DNA of 64,000 nucleotides from Lacticaseibacillus brantae DSM 23927 (GCF_001436115.1 NZ_AYZQ01000002.1:310001-374000); one strand, 5' to 3'. Positions 1 to 7,857 are shown, numbered from the stretch's first letter. Notes: a model not told the origin generated them from the sequence alone. Numbers and translations: made by a program.

Positions 1-915
1 AGCGATGGGGATAACTACATTAACCCTAAGGCGGCTAACCAAATCAAGTCAGCTAAAACAGCTGGCCTCAAGGTGAGCCTCTATCACTTTGCCAAGTACA
101 GTGGCAGTAAAGATGCTAAAGACGAAGCTGATTTCTTTGCCAGTGCAGCTAAGAAATATGGTCTGGGAACTGACACCGTTATGGTGGATGATGTCGAAGA
201 TGCCTCATTGACATCGCCTAAGGCTGATACGACAACTTTCCAAGCTGAATTAGCACGCTTGGGTTATCACAATCAAGTGACCTACTCAATGGCGTCATGG
301 TTCTGGGCGAATAAGTTGCCATTAAACTACCCAATCTGGGTCGCTAACTATGGGGCTTCAATGCCACAAGTTGATAATGCTGCTGCATGGCAATATACCA
401 GCAACTACGAAGGTAAGTCGATTGACATGAGTTACGACTTTACCGGGATCTTCACGGAAAAGAGTACTTCAGCTAATCCAAGTACACCGCCTGTTCAACA
501 GGCACCAAGCAGCAAAACAGTGACAGTAAAATATGTCCCTGGCTATGGTATCGCCTTGTGGCTCGGCCTTGGCGCTGAACGTGAATTCTCTGGCCGGCGT
601 CTGCAAGATGGGACCAGTTGGAAGACATTTGGTGAAGCCGTGATTGATCACGCTTATTGGTATAACTTGGGTGGCAATCAGTGGATGCAAGCTAGTTATA
701 CGAGCCAACCAAATGGTCAATTTGGCTTGACGCAACCAGGCACAGTGACAGCTACCGCTTCAACTCAGTTGTACAATGGCCTGAGCAAGCCAGTGGCAAC
801 TCGCCAATTAGGCGCAGGTACTTCCTGGGCTGTCCATGGTGCTGCACAATGGAACGGCGGCACCTGGTATAACCTTGGTGGGAACCAATGGATTAACGGT
901 AGTACCGTTAAATAA
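1..915 (+). CDS. GH25-type muramidase (lysozyme), 5'-truncated, with two C-terminal SLAP/SH3-like wall-binding modules
   Basis: The reading frame is open from base 1 (24 codons before the first internal GTG at 73), so the N-terminus lies outside the window; 304 residues are visible. The first ~140 residues look like the C-terminal half of a GH25 fold, with VDDVED holding the likely catalytic Asp/Glu pair and NYPIWVANYG and AAAWQYTS near the end of the barrel. A Ser/Thr/Pro linker follows, then two modules of ~60 residues. The first carries YVPGYGIALW and WYNLGGNQW; the second ends WYNLGGNQWINGSTVK. The same module occurs in the hydrolases at 29877 and 30886. It is inferred to be a secreted enzyme cutting the MurNAc-GlcNAc bond of peptidoglycan. 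A bidirectional terminator follows the stop. Confidence 0.85.
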   Translation, partial: SDGDNYINPKAANQIKSAKTAGLKVSLYHFAKYSGSKDAKDEADFFASAAKKYGLGTDTVMVDDVEDASLTSPKADTTTFQAELARLGYHNQVTYSMASWFWANKLPLNYPIWVANYGASMPQVDNAAAWQYTSNYEGKSIDMSYDFTGIFTEKSTSANPSTPPVQQAPSSKTVTVKYVPGYGIALWLGLGAEREFSGRRLQDGTSWKTFGEAVIDHAYWYNLGGNQWMQASYTSQPNGQFGLTQPGTVTATASTQLYNGLSKPVATRQLGAGTSWAVHGAAQWNGGTWYNLGGNQWINGSTVK

Positions 916-924
916 ATAGCATAC

Positions 925-968
925 AAAAAAGGGTTGTGACAAAACTTAGTTTTGTCGCAACCCTTTTT
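925..968. terminator. Bidirectional terminator between muramidase and pox
   Basis: A 14-bp stem (931-944 with 950-963, one G-U) has a 5-nt loop. A T-run follows on the plus strand and an A-run precedes it, which is a T-run on the minus strand. It sits between two convergent genes and can serve both. Confidence 0.9.
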
Positions 969-988
969 CATTGGCCTAATTAAAGCAT

Positions 989-2818
989 TTAGTCAACGGT
1001 AACGCCGTAGTCATCAAAGAATTCAGGTAAAGACTTCAGTGATTGACCTTCGTAACTGTTGAAGAAGTCGCGGACAGAGTCAGTGTGAACCAATGTCTTG
1101 TTGGCGTTGTAGCTTGGATTGATGCTTTCAACAAACTTGCCGTCAACAACCTTGAGTTCAAGCTCTTCAACTGGGATCCCACGCTTATCAGTAATCTTAG
1201 CGTCAATCAAGAATGGCTTCCCATCTTTTGTGACAGCCAAGGCTTGATCAAAGGCAGCCTTCAATTCACTGGACTTTGTAACGGTGACTGATTCAATTCC
1301 CATTGCATTAGCAATCATGGCGAAATCTTGATCATCAATGAAAATCCCAGAGTGTTCATTCATGGCGATATCGTCTTGTTCACTCTTGATGAAGTTCAAT
1401 GATTGGTTCGATGTGATGATGTTGATGATTGGCAGATTGTACTTCTTCTCAGTTAAGAGGTCTTGCATGACCATTGAGAAGGCACCATCACCGGAAATGT
1501 TGAACACTTGGCGCTTTGGATAGCTCAGTTGTGCAGCTAAGGCCCCAGGAACGCCAGCACCCATGGAAGCGAAGAGGGCAGAGATGACCCACTTGTTCTT
1601 TGGTGTCAGGTTCAAGAACCGGAAGCTGTTGATAATATTGTCACCAACATCAATTGAGAAGATGGCATCTGGGTCAGCGGCCTCGTTAATAGCTTTGTAG
1701 AGTGGTTCGAATTCCAATGGATCGGTGTCGCGATTGGTTAACATGGTCAGATATTCTTTCCAGTTAGCCATATCAGCAACAGCAGCTTGGAAGAATGGGG
1801 TAGGTTCAACCGCGGTACTGCGATCGAGCGCCTTTTCAACGAAGCTAGTTGCATCTGACCAAATTCCTAAGTCTAAGAAATGGTGACGGCCAAATTGCGC
1901 TTCGTCGGTGTCCACTTGAATAAAGTTAAATGGATGGGTCCGATAAATCGCATTAGCAAATGGGAAGTCGGCTCCAACAGCAATGACCAAGTCAGAAACC
2001 GCAAAGATTTCATCAGCGGCTTTAGAAGCAGCCCGGTTCAAGAAGCCTAAATTCCCTTCGTAATCGTCAGGCACTAAACCTTTAGCTAAACCAGTAATTG
2101 TGATTGGAATCTGCAATTTCTTGGAAAGTTCAGCAATCTTAGCCCCGCCGTCTTTAATCCCACGACCGATGTGGAATACTGGGCGCTTAGCTGCTTTAAC
2201 CATTGCTAGGAACTTATCGACTTCTTCATCTGTTGCTTCTGGCAATGGCCGAGTCTTGTTATCTGTTGGTGAAACAGAGGAGTATGGGGTGTCAGGAATT
2301 TGAACATAACCAAAATCATTTGGAATGATGACCACAGCGACACCTTGATACTTGTAAGCTTCACGAATTGCCTTATCCACAATATATGGCAAGCTTTCAG
2401 GGGTCATAACGGTCCGGTTATAAACAGAAACGTCATCGAAAATTGGATTTTCATTGAATTCTTGGAAGTAGTTATAGTTCATGTTGGTACTTGGAACTTG
2501 ACCGATCAGCGCCAATACAGGGGCATGATCTTCCCGGGCATCATAAAGCCCAGTCAGAAGGTTGGTGGCACCAGGGCCGGCAGAACCAAAGGCAACCCCA
2601 ATTTTACCAGTGAGTTTAGCGTCAGCTGCAGCAGCCAGCGCACCGACTTGTTCATGCCGAATCTGAACATATTTAATGTTGTCTTTTTCGAGATCAAGCG
2701 CGTTCATGGTTGAGTTGAAAGAACCACCAGGGTAACCATAAACATGATCAACACCCCAGGCTTCAATAACTTTGAGCATTGCGACGCTTGCTGGAACTGT
2801 CTTTTGTGTATCTGCCAT
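989..2818 (-). CDS. pox: Pyruvate oxidase (ThDP/FAD dependent)
   Basis: This encodes a 609-aa cytoplasmic flavoenzyme converting pyruvate, phosphate and O2 to acetyl phosphate, CO2 and H2O2 (EC 1.2.3.3). The length matches lactobacillar pyruvate oxidases (~600 aa). Visible parts are the N-terminal PYR domain with RHEQVG (Glu56, which activates ThDP), a central FAD-binding domain, and the C-terminal PP domain with GDG near residues 443-445 and the following Asn-rich Mg/ThDP motif. A longer frame begins at 2860, but the ATG at 2818 has a GTGAGGT Shine-Dalgarno site and gives the family N-terminus, so I use it. The promoter region holds a cre-like site and a TGTGA-N6-TCACA palindrome, suggesting CcpA and a CRP/FNR-family control. 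Acetolactate synthase is a less likely alternative, given the close match to Pox. Confidence 0.93.
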   Translation of the reverse strand: MADTQKTVPASVAMLKVIEAWGVDHVYGYPGGSFNSTMNALDLEKDNIKYVQIRHEQVGALAAAADAKLTGKIGVAFGSAGPGATNLLTGLYDAREDHAPVLALIGQVPSTNMNYNYFQEFNENPIFDDVSVYNRTVMTPESLPYIVDKAIREAYKYQGVAVVIIPNDFGYVQIPDTPYSSVSPTDNKTRPLPEATDEEVDKFLAMVKAAKRPVFHIGRGIKDGGAKIAELSKKLQIPITITGLAKGLVPDDYEGNLGFLNRAASKAADEIFAVSDLVIAVGADFPFANAIYRTHPFNFIQVDTDEAQFGRHHFLDLGIWSDATSFVEKALDRSTAVEPTPFFQAAVADMANWKEYLTMLTNRDTDPLEFEPLYKAINEAADPDAIFSIDVGDNIINSFRFLNLTPKNKWVISALFASMGAGVPGALAAQLSYPKRQVFNISGDGAFSMVMQDLLTEKKYNLPIINIITSNQSLNFIKSEQDDIAMNEHSGIFIDDQDFAMIANAMGIESVTVTKSSELKAAFDQALAVTKDGKPFLIDAKITDKRGIPVEELELKVVDGKFVESINPSYNANKTLVHTDSVRDFFNSYEGQSLKSLPEFFDDYGVTVD

Positions 2819-2892
2819 TACAATAACCTCACTTAGTCTGTATTCAGATAAGTCTGTCAAAATTCGATTGCGAACAACTTATCTATGCCACT

Positions 2893-2921
2893 AAAATAAC
2901 ATGTTTAGAAAACGATTACAA
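2893..2921 (-). promoter_or_regulatory. Predicted pox promoter with overlapping cre-like site
   Basis: On the minus strand there is a -35 TTGTAA (2916-2921), a 17-bp spacer and a -10 TATTTT (2893-2898). The plus-strand stretch AGAAAACGATTACA (2907-2920) matches the cre consensus TGNAARCGNWWNCA at all but the first position and overlaps the -35 and spacer. CcpA binding there would block RNA polymerase. The prediction is by eye. Confidence 0.6.
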
Positions 2922-2930
2922 CAGTTAAAA

Positions 2931-2950
2931 ATTGTGATTTAGGTCACAAT
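2931..2950. promoter_or_regulatory. Perfect ATTGTGA-N6-TCACAAT palindrome (CRP/FNR-family-like operator)
   Basis: Seven-base arms (2931-2937 and 2944-2950) are perfectly inverted around TTTAGG. The core TGTGA-N6-TCACA is the site type used by CRP and by ArcR-like CRP/FNR proteins of Firmicutes. It lies just upstream of the predicted pox -35, at an activator-like distance. No regulator gene is next to it. Confidence 0.55.
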
Positions 2951-3123
2951 TTATTTTGTAAGCTTTGTCACGTGGAATCAGGGGAAGCCACGTTATTATG
3001 GGTCAGAAAAATGAGTAACAGATATTATCCAGCAGTGTAACAGTGCCGAGCCGTGGGACGATGCTAGCGACAGGAATAGGGGTGTGATAAACTAAATGAT
3101 GACACCGTTTACAGGAGGAAACC
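2951..3123. other. Rest of the divergent pox/acetyltransferase intergenic region
   Basis: I see no gene here. A short inverted repeat ACGTGG/CCACGT lies around 2970-2987. A TAAACT -10-like hexamer is at 3088-3093. A weak cre-like stretch (TGACACCGTTTACA, 3100-3113, two mismatches) lies next to the AGGAGG site of the following gene. Confidence 0.4.
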
Positions 3124-3723
3124 ATGACAGAACGTGACAATATGTTAGCTGGAAAGCTATACATCGCGGATGACGAAGAATTGCGCCGAGTGAGCCATAA
3201 AGGTAAACGCCTTGCCCGACTGCTCAGTCAAACAACGGAAGAAGATGGTGAGATTCGTTTCGCAATCATGAAACAGTTGTTTAAATCCGTTGGGGAAGGG
3301 AGCTACATTGAGCCGCCTTTTCATACCGACTATGGCGCGCACACCACAATCGGCAAGAATTTCTATGCCAATTATGATGCCATCTTCATTGATACAGCCC
3401 CAATCACAATTGGGGATAATGTGATGTTTGGTCCAAGAGCTGGCTTGTACACGGCTGGGCATCCGATTGATGCGGCTATTCGAAATGAGCAATTAGAATA
3501 TGGTTATCCAATCGTGATTGGTAACAATGTGTGGCTGGGCGGCAATGTTGTCGTCAATCCGGGTGTCACGATTGGGAGTAATGTGGTGATTGGTTCGGGG
3601 TCAGTTGTGACGAAAGATATCCCTGACAATGTGGTTGCGGTCGGCAATCCAGCGCACGTGTTGCGACCAATTACCGAGGCCGATAAGACCTATTGGCAAC
3701 AACAGAAGCAACACGATCGTTAA
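3124..3723 (+). CDS. Hexapeptide-repeat sugar O-acetyltransferase (maltose/galactoside type)
   Basis: The 199-aa product begins with the Mac domain (MLAGKLYIADDEELRR) and continues into a left-handed beta-helix of hexapeptide repeats such as IGDNVMFGP, IGNNVWLGGNVVVNPGVTIG and GSVVTKDIPDNVVAVGNPA. The His in TAGHPID matches the catalytic His of the LacA/Maa family. It is expected to transfer acetyl from acetyl-CoA to a sugar hydroxyl; the true substrate is unknown. A strong AGGAGG precedes the ATG. It is the first gene of a three-gene run with a GNAT protein and a membrane protein, and is divergent from pox. Confidence 0.88.
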   Translation: MTERDNMLAGKLYIADDEELRRVSHKGKRLARLLSQTTEEDGEIRFAIMKQLFKSVGEGSYIEPPFHTDYGAHTTIGKNFYANYDAIFIDTAPITIGDNVMFGPRAGLYTAGHPIDAAIRNEQLEYGYPIVIGNNVWLGGNVVVNPGVTIGSNVVIGSGSVVTKDIPDNVVAVGNPAHVLRPITEADKTYWQQQKQHDR

Positions 3724-3761
3724 GCAAGATTAGCGGATAACCCGCTTTGGAGGAGAACCAG

Positions 3762-4205
3762 ATGATTGAGGTACTCAAGCATCCCACGCCAGCGCAATTA
3801 ACGCGATTGGGTGAGATTTGGCTGGCTGGTAACATGAGCGCCCACCCGTTTATTTCAGCCGCCTATTGGCGAGCACACTTGCCTGGTGTTCTCAAAGCTT
3901 TTGAGACCGCCACTTTGGTGGTCACCAAGGATAGTCTCACTGATGAAATTCAGGGCTTTTTGGGCCTGGTGGATGACTTGATCGCAGGTATTTTTGTCGC
4001 GGCTGACGTGCGGTCTCAGGGCTTAGGTCAGTCTTTATTACATTACGCGCAAACAATCCGGGATCATCTGATTTTGGAAGTATACGTCGACAACATTCGC
4101 GCTTTTGCCTTGTATCAACGATTGGGGTTCGAAGTCGTTAAGACGGCAGTTGATCCAGAGACTGATGCGGAAGAATATACGATGGAATGGCAGGCGACTG
4201 TTTAG
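3762..4205 (+). CDS. GNAT-family N-acetyltransferase
   Basis: This is a 147-aa protein. IFVAADVRSQGLGQSLL is the acetyl-CoA pyrophosphate-binding loop (Q/R-x-x-G-x-G/A pattern), and VDNIRAFALYQRLGFE is the typical motif B of YiaC/PhnO-like GNATs. A longer frame starts at a TTG at 3747, but that codon lies in the Shine-Dalgarno GGAGGAG, so the ATG at 3762 is the start. The substrate is not evident. It is probably cotranscribed with the upstream sugar acetyltransferase, whose stop is about 40 nt away. Confidence 0.85.
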   Translation: MIEVLKHPTPAQLTRLGEIWLAGNMSAHPFISAAYWRAHLPGVLKAFETATLVVTKDSLTDEIQGFLGLVDDLIAGIFVAADVRSQGLGQSLLHYAQTIRDHLILEVYVDNIRAFALYQRLGFEVVKTAVDPETDAEEYTMEWQATV

Positions 4206-4213
4206 TGGAAGCA

Positions 4214-4939
4214 ATGGTGCAACAATTTACGCTTTTTATTCTGTATTTCTTTGCCTATTCGTTCATTGGTTGGGTTTGGGAGACCTTGTTTGAAGGGATT
4301 AAGGAGCACCGGTGGGTTAACACGGGGTTCTTGAATGGGCCATGGCAGCCTTTATATGGATTCGCGATTATTGGGGTCTTATTGCTGATTCAACCAGTCC
4401 AAGACAATTGGCTAGCTATCTATCTGATTGCGGTGGTGTACATCACCGTGTTGGAATACGTGACCAGTTGGGGGATGGAAAAGCTGTTTCATGCGCGTTG
4501 GTGGGACTACTCTAGCATTCCTGGTAACATCCATGGCCGAGTCGCACTACCAATCTCCTTGTTTTGGGGGATTGGCGGCATCCTGCTCGTCAAGTTTGTG
4601 CAGCCGGTTATCGCCGGCTGGGTGAGCCACACCGCATCAGACTATGGGGTGTTTGCCGCTATTCTTCTGATTGCCGCTTTCATGTTCGACTTCGGGTTCA
4701 CGTTGGCCAACATGCCGGCCTTTCGAGCAGCAACTAAGAAACTGGATGATGCAGTCCAGGCCGCCAAGGCAAAAGCTGATGATTGGCAGAACCAGGTCGA
4801 AACTGATGCCTTACCCAAGATGAATTATGTTCAGCGCCGCTTGTTGAATAACTTTTCGAGCATGAAATTAACCGGTCGCCAGAACTCTGTGACTGAGTTA
4901 CGGCGCGTGTTGGCCCAGAATCGGTCTATAAAGAAATGA
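4214..4939 (+). CDS. Putative ABC-transporter-type membrane protein (DUF1113/PF06541-like)
   Basis: The 241-aa product has about five hydrophobic segments in the first ~180 residues (for example LFILYFFAYSFIGWVWETLF and YGVFAAILLIAAFMFDFGF) and a charged C-terminal tail with Ala/Lys-rich helices. The N-terminal FIGWVWE and NTGFLNGPWQPLYGFA are hallmarks of a Firmicute membrane family annotated as putative ABC transporter permease, although no ATPase partner is present. The start at 4214 is 8 nt after the GNAT stop; its Shine-Dalgarno is weak (GTGGAAG), suggesting coupling. The function is unknown. Confidence 0.75.
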   Translation: MVQQFTLFILYFFAYSFIGWVWETLFEGIKEHRWVNTGFLNGPWQPLYGFAIIGVLLLIQPVQDNWLAIYLIAVVYITVLEYVTSWGMEKLFHARWWDYSSIPGNIHGRVALPISLFWGIGGILLVKFVQPVIAGWVSHTASDYGVFAAILLIAAFMFDFGFTLANMPAFRAATKKLDDAVQAAKAKADDWQNQVETDALPKMNYVQRRLLNNFSSMKLTGRQNSVTELRRVLAQNRSIKK

Positions 4940-4989
4940 TTCACATTGTGCCATGGTTTCATTTTTGCCCAAAAGTACACAAAGTTTTT

Positions 4990-5027
4990 GAATCACCGAC
5001 CCAATAGATTGCGGACGGTGATTTTTA
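4990..5027 (+). terminator. Terminator of the acetyltransferase operon
   Basis: AATCACCG pairs with CGGTGATT, with an inner CAAT/ATTG helix, followed by TTTTATTT. It lies before the catalase promoter. Confidence 0.75.
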
Positions 5028-5092
5028 TTTGTGCAAAAATTTGTGAAATTATTGACGAATATTCCTGATTCCAGAATTCAAAGATAAAAAAT

Positions 5093-5145
5093 TTGTCATA
5101 TTTTTCTTGGCGGTATAGTATGACAATCGACAGGTGCGCTTGTCA
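5093..5145. promoter_or_regulatory. katA promoter region with repeated TTGTCA/TGACAA half-sites
   Basis: TTGTCATA (5093-5100) is perfectly inverted as TATGACAA (5119-5126), and a further TTGTCA follows at 5140-5145, inverted to the second copy. A TATAGT -10-like hexamer lies at 5114-5119, 15 nt after TTGTCA. The three half-sites flank the likely start of transcription and look like an operator. The regulator is unknown; it does not match the PerR box consensus I know. Confidence 0.45.
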
Positions 5146-5171
5146 ATTTTAAGGAAAGCTGGAGATAAATT

Positions 5172-6617
5172 ATGGCAGAGAAATTAACCACTGGCGAAGG
5201 CCAACCATGGGCAGACAACAATCACTCATTGACGGCAGGCCGGCGTGGTCCAGTCTTGATTCAGGATTACACTTTACTTGAAAAGTTAGCGCACTTTAAT
5301 CGGGAACGTATTCCTGAACGGGTTGTGCATGCAAAGGGTGCTGGTGCAAAGGGTGTCTTCAAGCTCACCCATGACATGAGTGCTTACACCAAAGCCGATG
5401 TCTTCAACGGGGTTGGCAAAGAAACACCAATTCTGTTGCGGTTCTCTCAAGTGGCTGGTGAAGCGGGTTATCCGGACACGATTCGTGATGTCCGTGGATT
5501 CGCCCTGCGCTTTTATACTCAAGAAGGTAACTATGACATTGTGGGGAATAACACCCCAGTCTTCTTCGTGAACGATCCTCTGAAGTTTCCAGACTTCATC
5601 CACTCGCAGAAGCGGGACCCTCGGACCCACCGGCGGGATCAGAATATGCAATGGGATTTCTGGGCTCATTCACCAGAGTCCGTGCATCAAGTGACTTACC
5701 TGATGGGCGACCGCGGTAATCCGGCCAGTTATCGGACGATGAACGGGTATGGTAGCCACACCTTCAAGTGGGTCAATGCCGAGGGTGAAGCTTTCTGGGT
5801 GAAGTATCACTTTATCAGTGACCAGGGCGTTCAGAATATGACGGATGAAGTGGCGGCTAAAGTCGCCGGCGAAAATACCGACTATTTGCAAGATGAATTA
5901 TTTGATGCCATTGAATCTGGCAACTTCCCATCATGGACAGTTTATGTGCAAATCTTGCCATACCAAGAAGGCCTGGATTATCCAGCGGACATTTTTGACG
6001 TGACTAAGGTGGTTTCCCATAAAGACTATCCATTGATTGAAGTCGGCCGATTCACACTCAATGAAAACCCAACTAACTTCTTTGATGACATTGAAGAAGC
6101 AGCCTTCTCACCAGCAAACTTTGTGCCTGGGATTGAGGCTTCACCAGATAAGTTATTGCAAGGCCGGCTCTTTGGTTACAAGGATGCTGAACGTTACCGT
6201 CTGGGGGCAAATTATGAACAGTTGCCAGTTAATCGGCCGGTCAACCCGGTTCACAATTACGCCCGCGATGGGTTCATGGCTCAAGGCCAAGATGGTTCGG
6301 TCAACTACGAGCCAAATGGTCAAGATGGCCCAGTGGAAGACCACAGTGCGCGGATTCATCAAGATCAAGTTGAAGGCGAAATTGGCAACTATAAGCCTTA
6401 CGACACGGACTACTATTCTGCCGCGGGTAAGCTTTATCGCCTTATGACACCAGATGAACAAGATCGGTTAATTAAGACTATCGCCGCTGGCTTAGGCAGT
6501 ATTAATAGTCATGAAGATAAGGTTCTCGAGACGCGTCAGTTCTACTTGGCTGACCACGATTATGGTGAACGCGTGGCTAAGGCGATTGGCTTAGACATGA
6601 ATGAAGTGGCACAATAA
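5172..6617 (+). CDS. katA: Haem-dependent monofunctional catalase
   Basis: The 481-aa length fits small-subunit catalases, which dismutate H2O2 to water and oxygen. Catalytic His53 lies in RVVHAKGAGAKG, the catalytic Asn at 126/127 in GNNTPVFFVND, and the proximal haem ligand Tyr in RLFGYKDAERYRLG. Many lactic acid bacteria cannot make haem, so activity probably depends on haem from the medium. A GGAG-like site (CTGGAGATAAATT) precedes the ATG. The gene is monocistronic, with its own promoter region and a strong terminator. Its position 2.3 kb from pyruvate oxidase, a peroxide producer, is suggestive. Confidence 0.96.
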   Translation: MAEKLTTGEGQPWADNNHSLTAGRRGPVLIQDYTLLEKLAHFNRERIPERVVHAKGAGAKGVFKLTHDMSAYTKADVFNGVGKETPILLRFSQVAGEAGYPDTIRDVRGFALRFYTQEGNYDIVGNNTPVFFVNDPLKFPDFIHSQKRDPRTHRRDQNMQWDFWAHSPESVHQVTYLMGDRGNPASYRTMNGYGSHTFKWVNAEGEAFWVKYHFISDQGVQNMTDEVAAKVAGENTDYLQDELFDAIESGNFPSWTVYVQILPYQEGLDYPADIFDVTKVVSHKDYPLIEVGRFTLNENPTNFFDDIEEAAFSPANFVPGIEASPDKLLQGRLFGYKDAERYRLGANYEQLPVNRPVNPVHNYARDGFMAQGQDGSVNYEPNGQDGPVEDHSARIHQDQVEGEIGNYKPYDTDYYSAAGKLYRLMTPDEQDRLIKTIAAGLGSINSHEDKVLETRQFYLADHDYGERVAKAIGLDMNEVAQ

Positions 6618-6632
6618 TTAGGGTTCTCAAAC

Positions 6633-6672
6633 AACGGTATGGTGGCTAAATTCTGCTACCATACCGTTTTCT
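6633..6672 (+). terminator. katA terminator
   Basis: ACGGTATGGTGGC and TGCTACCATACCGT form a long stem followed by TTTTCTT. Confidence 0.85.
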
Positions 6673-6701
6673 TGCGTCATCCATTAGATTTATGGTATGA
6701 T
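6672..6701 (+). promoter_or_regulatory. Predicted promoter of the YitT-family gene
   Basis: A -35 TTGCGT (6672-6677), an 18-bp spacer and a -10 TATGAT (6696-6701) start at the tail of the katA terminator. Confidence 0.5.
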
Positions 6702-6737
6702 TATAATACGAAAAAATTAAATGAAGGAAGTGACCGG

Positions 6738-7574
6738 ATGCGTCAATTTTTAAATCGATCAGAAATGAAGCCAGTAATTATGTTGGTGGCGTTAGAAATA
6801 ATTGCCTTGAGTATTAATCTGTTTTTTGCACCTCATGGGGTGGCTGCGGGCGGTGCGACCGGGATTGCGATTCTGGTACAAGAACTGGCCAATGTGCCGG
6901 TGGGCCTGACTACTTTAGCGGTGAATGCAGTGATGTTAGTGTTGGCATGGTTCTTGCTCGACCGTGCGACCACGAAACGGATTCTGCTGGGCAGCGTGAC
7001 CTTGCCGATTTTGTTGGCAGTAACCCCACAAATCATGATTGTGCAAGATCGCCTGCTCGCGATTATTGTCGGGAGTGTGGTGTTTGCCATTGGGGTAGCG
7101 ATGCTCTATCGGATTGATGCTTCCAGTGGTGGGACCACTGTTCCACCACTGATTTTCAAGAAATATTTCGGGCTCAAACCTGCTATTGGCTTATTGGGAA
7201 TTGATTTAATTGTCGCATCGTTCAACTTACCTGTTGCGGGCACTGAAGCCTTCATTTTAGCGATTTTCTCAATTGTCTTAACCAGCATTGTCATGAATTA
7301 TGTCGAAACTGGCTTGGATCGCAAAAAGGCTGTCTATATCATGAGTACAGCGCGTGGCGACGCCGTCAAGCAAAATATTCAGGCTGACTTGGCCCATGGT
7401 ATGACCATTCAGCATGTGACTGGTGGCTTCTCAAATGACCAGCGCGAGATGCTGATGGTGGTGGTCGAACAGACCGATTTCAAACGATTAGTGGACACTG
7501 TCCACGCGGCTGACCCAGAGGCGTTCATGCTGGTAACAGAGGCGACTGAAGTGCATGGGGGTAGTTTCGTTTAA
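6738..7574 (+). CDS. YitT family membrane protein
   Basis: The 278-aa protein has about five or six transmembrane helices (for example VIMLVALEIIALSINLFF and LLAIIVGSVVFAIGVAML) and a cytoplasmic C-terminal DUF2179 domain (AVYIMSTARGDAVKQNI to the end). GVAAGGATGIAIL and DASSGGTTVPPLI are typical of the DUF161/YitT family. A longer frame opens at 6639, but GAAGGAAGTGACCGG before the ATG at 6738 fixes the start. The molecular function of this family is not established. It is monocistronic. Confidence 0.85.
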   Translation: MRQFLNRSEMKPVIMLVALEIIALSINLFFAPHGVAAGGATGIAILVQELANVPVGLTTLAVNAVMLVLAWFLLDRATTKRILLGSVTLPILLAVTPQIMIVQDRLLAIIVGSVVFAIGVAMLYRIDASSGGTTVPPLIFKKYFGLKPAIGLLGIDLIVASFNLPVAGTEAFILAIFSIVLTSIVMNYVETGLDRKKAVYIMSTARGDAVKQNIQADLAHGMTIQHVTGGFSNDQREMLMVVVEQTDFKRLVDTVHAADPEAFMLVTEATEVHGGSFV

Positions 7575-7604
7575 TTTTTGATGAGAATTAAATGAATAAA
7601 ATTA

Positions 7605-7633
7605 TTGACAAGGCGATGTTGTTCTGCCAAACT
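7605..7633 (+). promoter_or_regulatory. Predicted promoter of the tyrosine-leader transporter operon
   Basis: A perfect -35 TTGACA (7605-7610) is followed 17 nt later by a weak -10 (CAAACT, 7628-7633). A start near 7640 would place a leader of about 280 nt in front of the first transporter gene. Confidence 0.5.
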
Positions 7634-7673
7634 AGCTAACATACCCACCAGATGGGCGATAGGAGTGTTGAAT

Positions 7674-7733
7674 ATGATGACAAGTACATTCACACAACTA
7701 AATAACGCGTATTACTACGGCTATTACGGATAG
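7674..7733 (+). CDS. Tyrosine-rich leader peptide (19 aa)
   Basis: The frame encodes MMTSTFTQLNNAYYYGYYG and a TAG stop. Five of the last seven residues are Tyr (TAT TAC TAC, then TAT TAC). An AGGAG site (7661-7665) lies 8 nt before the ATG. Downstream come alternative RNA hairpins and two intrinsic terminators before an ABC transporter operon. The arrangement is that of ribosome-mediated attenuation leaders (as in trp or his operons), here sensing charged tRNA-Tyr. It is inferred that scarce tyrosine stalls the ribosome and lets transcription continue. No homologue was checked. Confidence 0.8.
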   Translation: MMTSTFTQLNNAYYYGYYG

Positions 7734-7734
7734 C

Positions 7735-7834
7735 GGTTTGCGTCTTGGATGCAAGCCACTCGCTTGTATCCATGATGGTCGTAGCATTTAACGATGCAAT
7801 TAAACGCCACATGGAGAGAATCTTTCCATGTGGC
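7735..7834 (+). promoter_or_regulatory. Attenuator RNA with mutually exclusive helices
   Basis: Segments by eye: 0 = GGTTTGC (7735-7741); 1 = TGGATGCAAGC (7746-7756); 2 = 7762-7779; 3 = GCCACATGGA (7806-7815); 4 = TCCATGTGGC (7825-7834). Segment 1 pairs with 2 (11 bp, one G-U). Part of 2 (TCCATGATGG, 7769-7778) pairs with 3 (9-10 bp with one bulged A), which would be the antiterminator. Segments 3 and 4 form the terminator (10 bp). Segment 0 also pairs with 7751-7757 (7 bp, one G-U), which would sequester segment 1. Confidence 0.7.
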
Positions 7835-7843
7835 CCTTTTTTT
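7806..7843 (+). terminator. Leader terminator 1 (attenuator)
   Basis: A perfect 10-bp stem GCCACATGGA/TCCATGTGGC with a 9-nt loop is followed by CC and seven Ts. It lies between the Tyr-rich leader peptide and the transporter genes on the same strand. Confidence 0.9.
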
Positions 7844-7857
7844 CCGGAAAATAAATG

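Noticed and set aside
3100-3113. TGACACCGTTTACA considered as a cre site before the sugar acetyltransferase
   Set aside because: It has two mismatches at conserved positions and sits next to the Shine-Dalgarno site; too weak to list as a regulatory feature.
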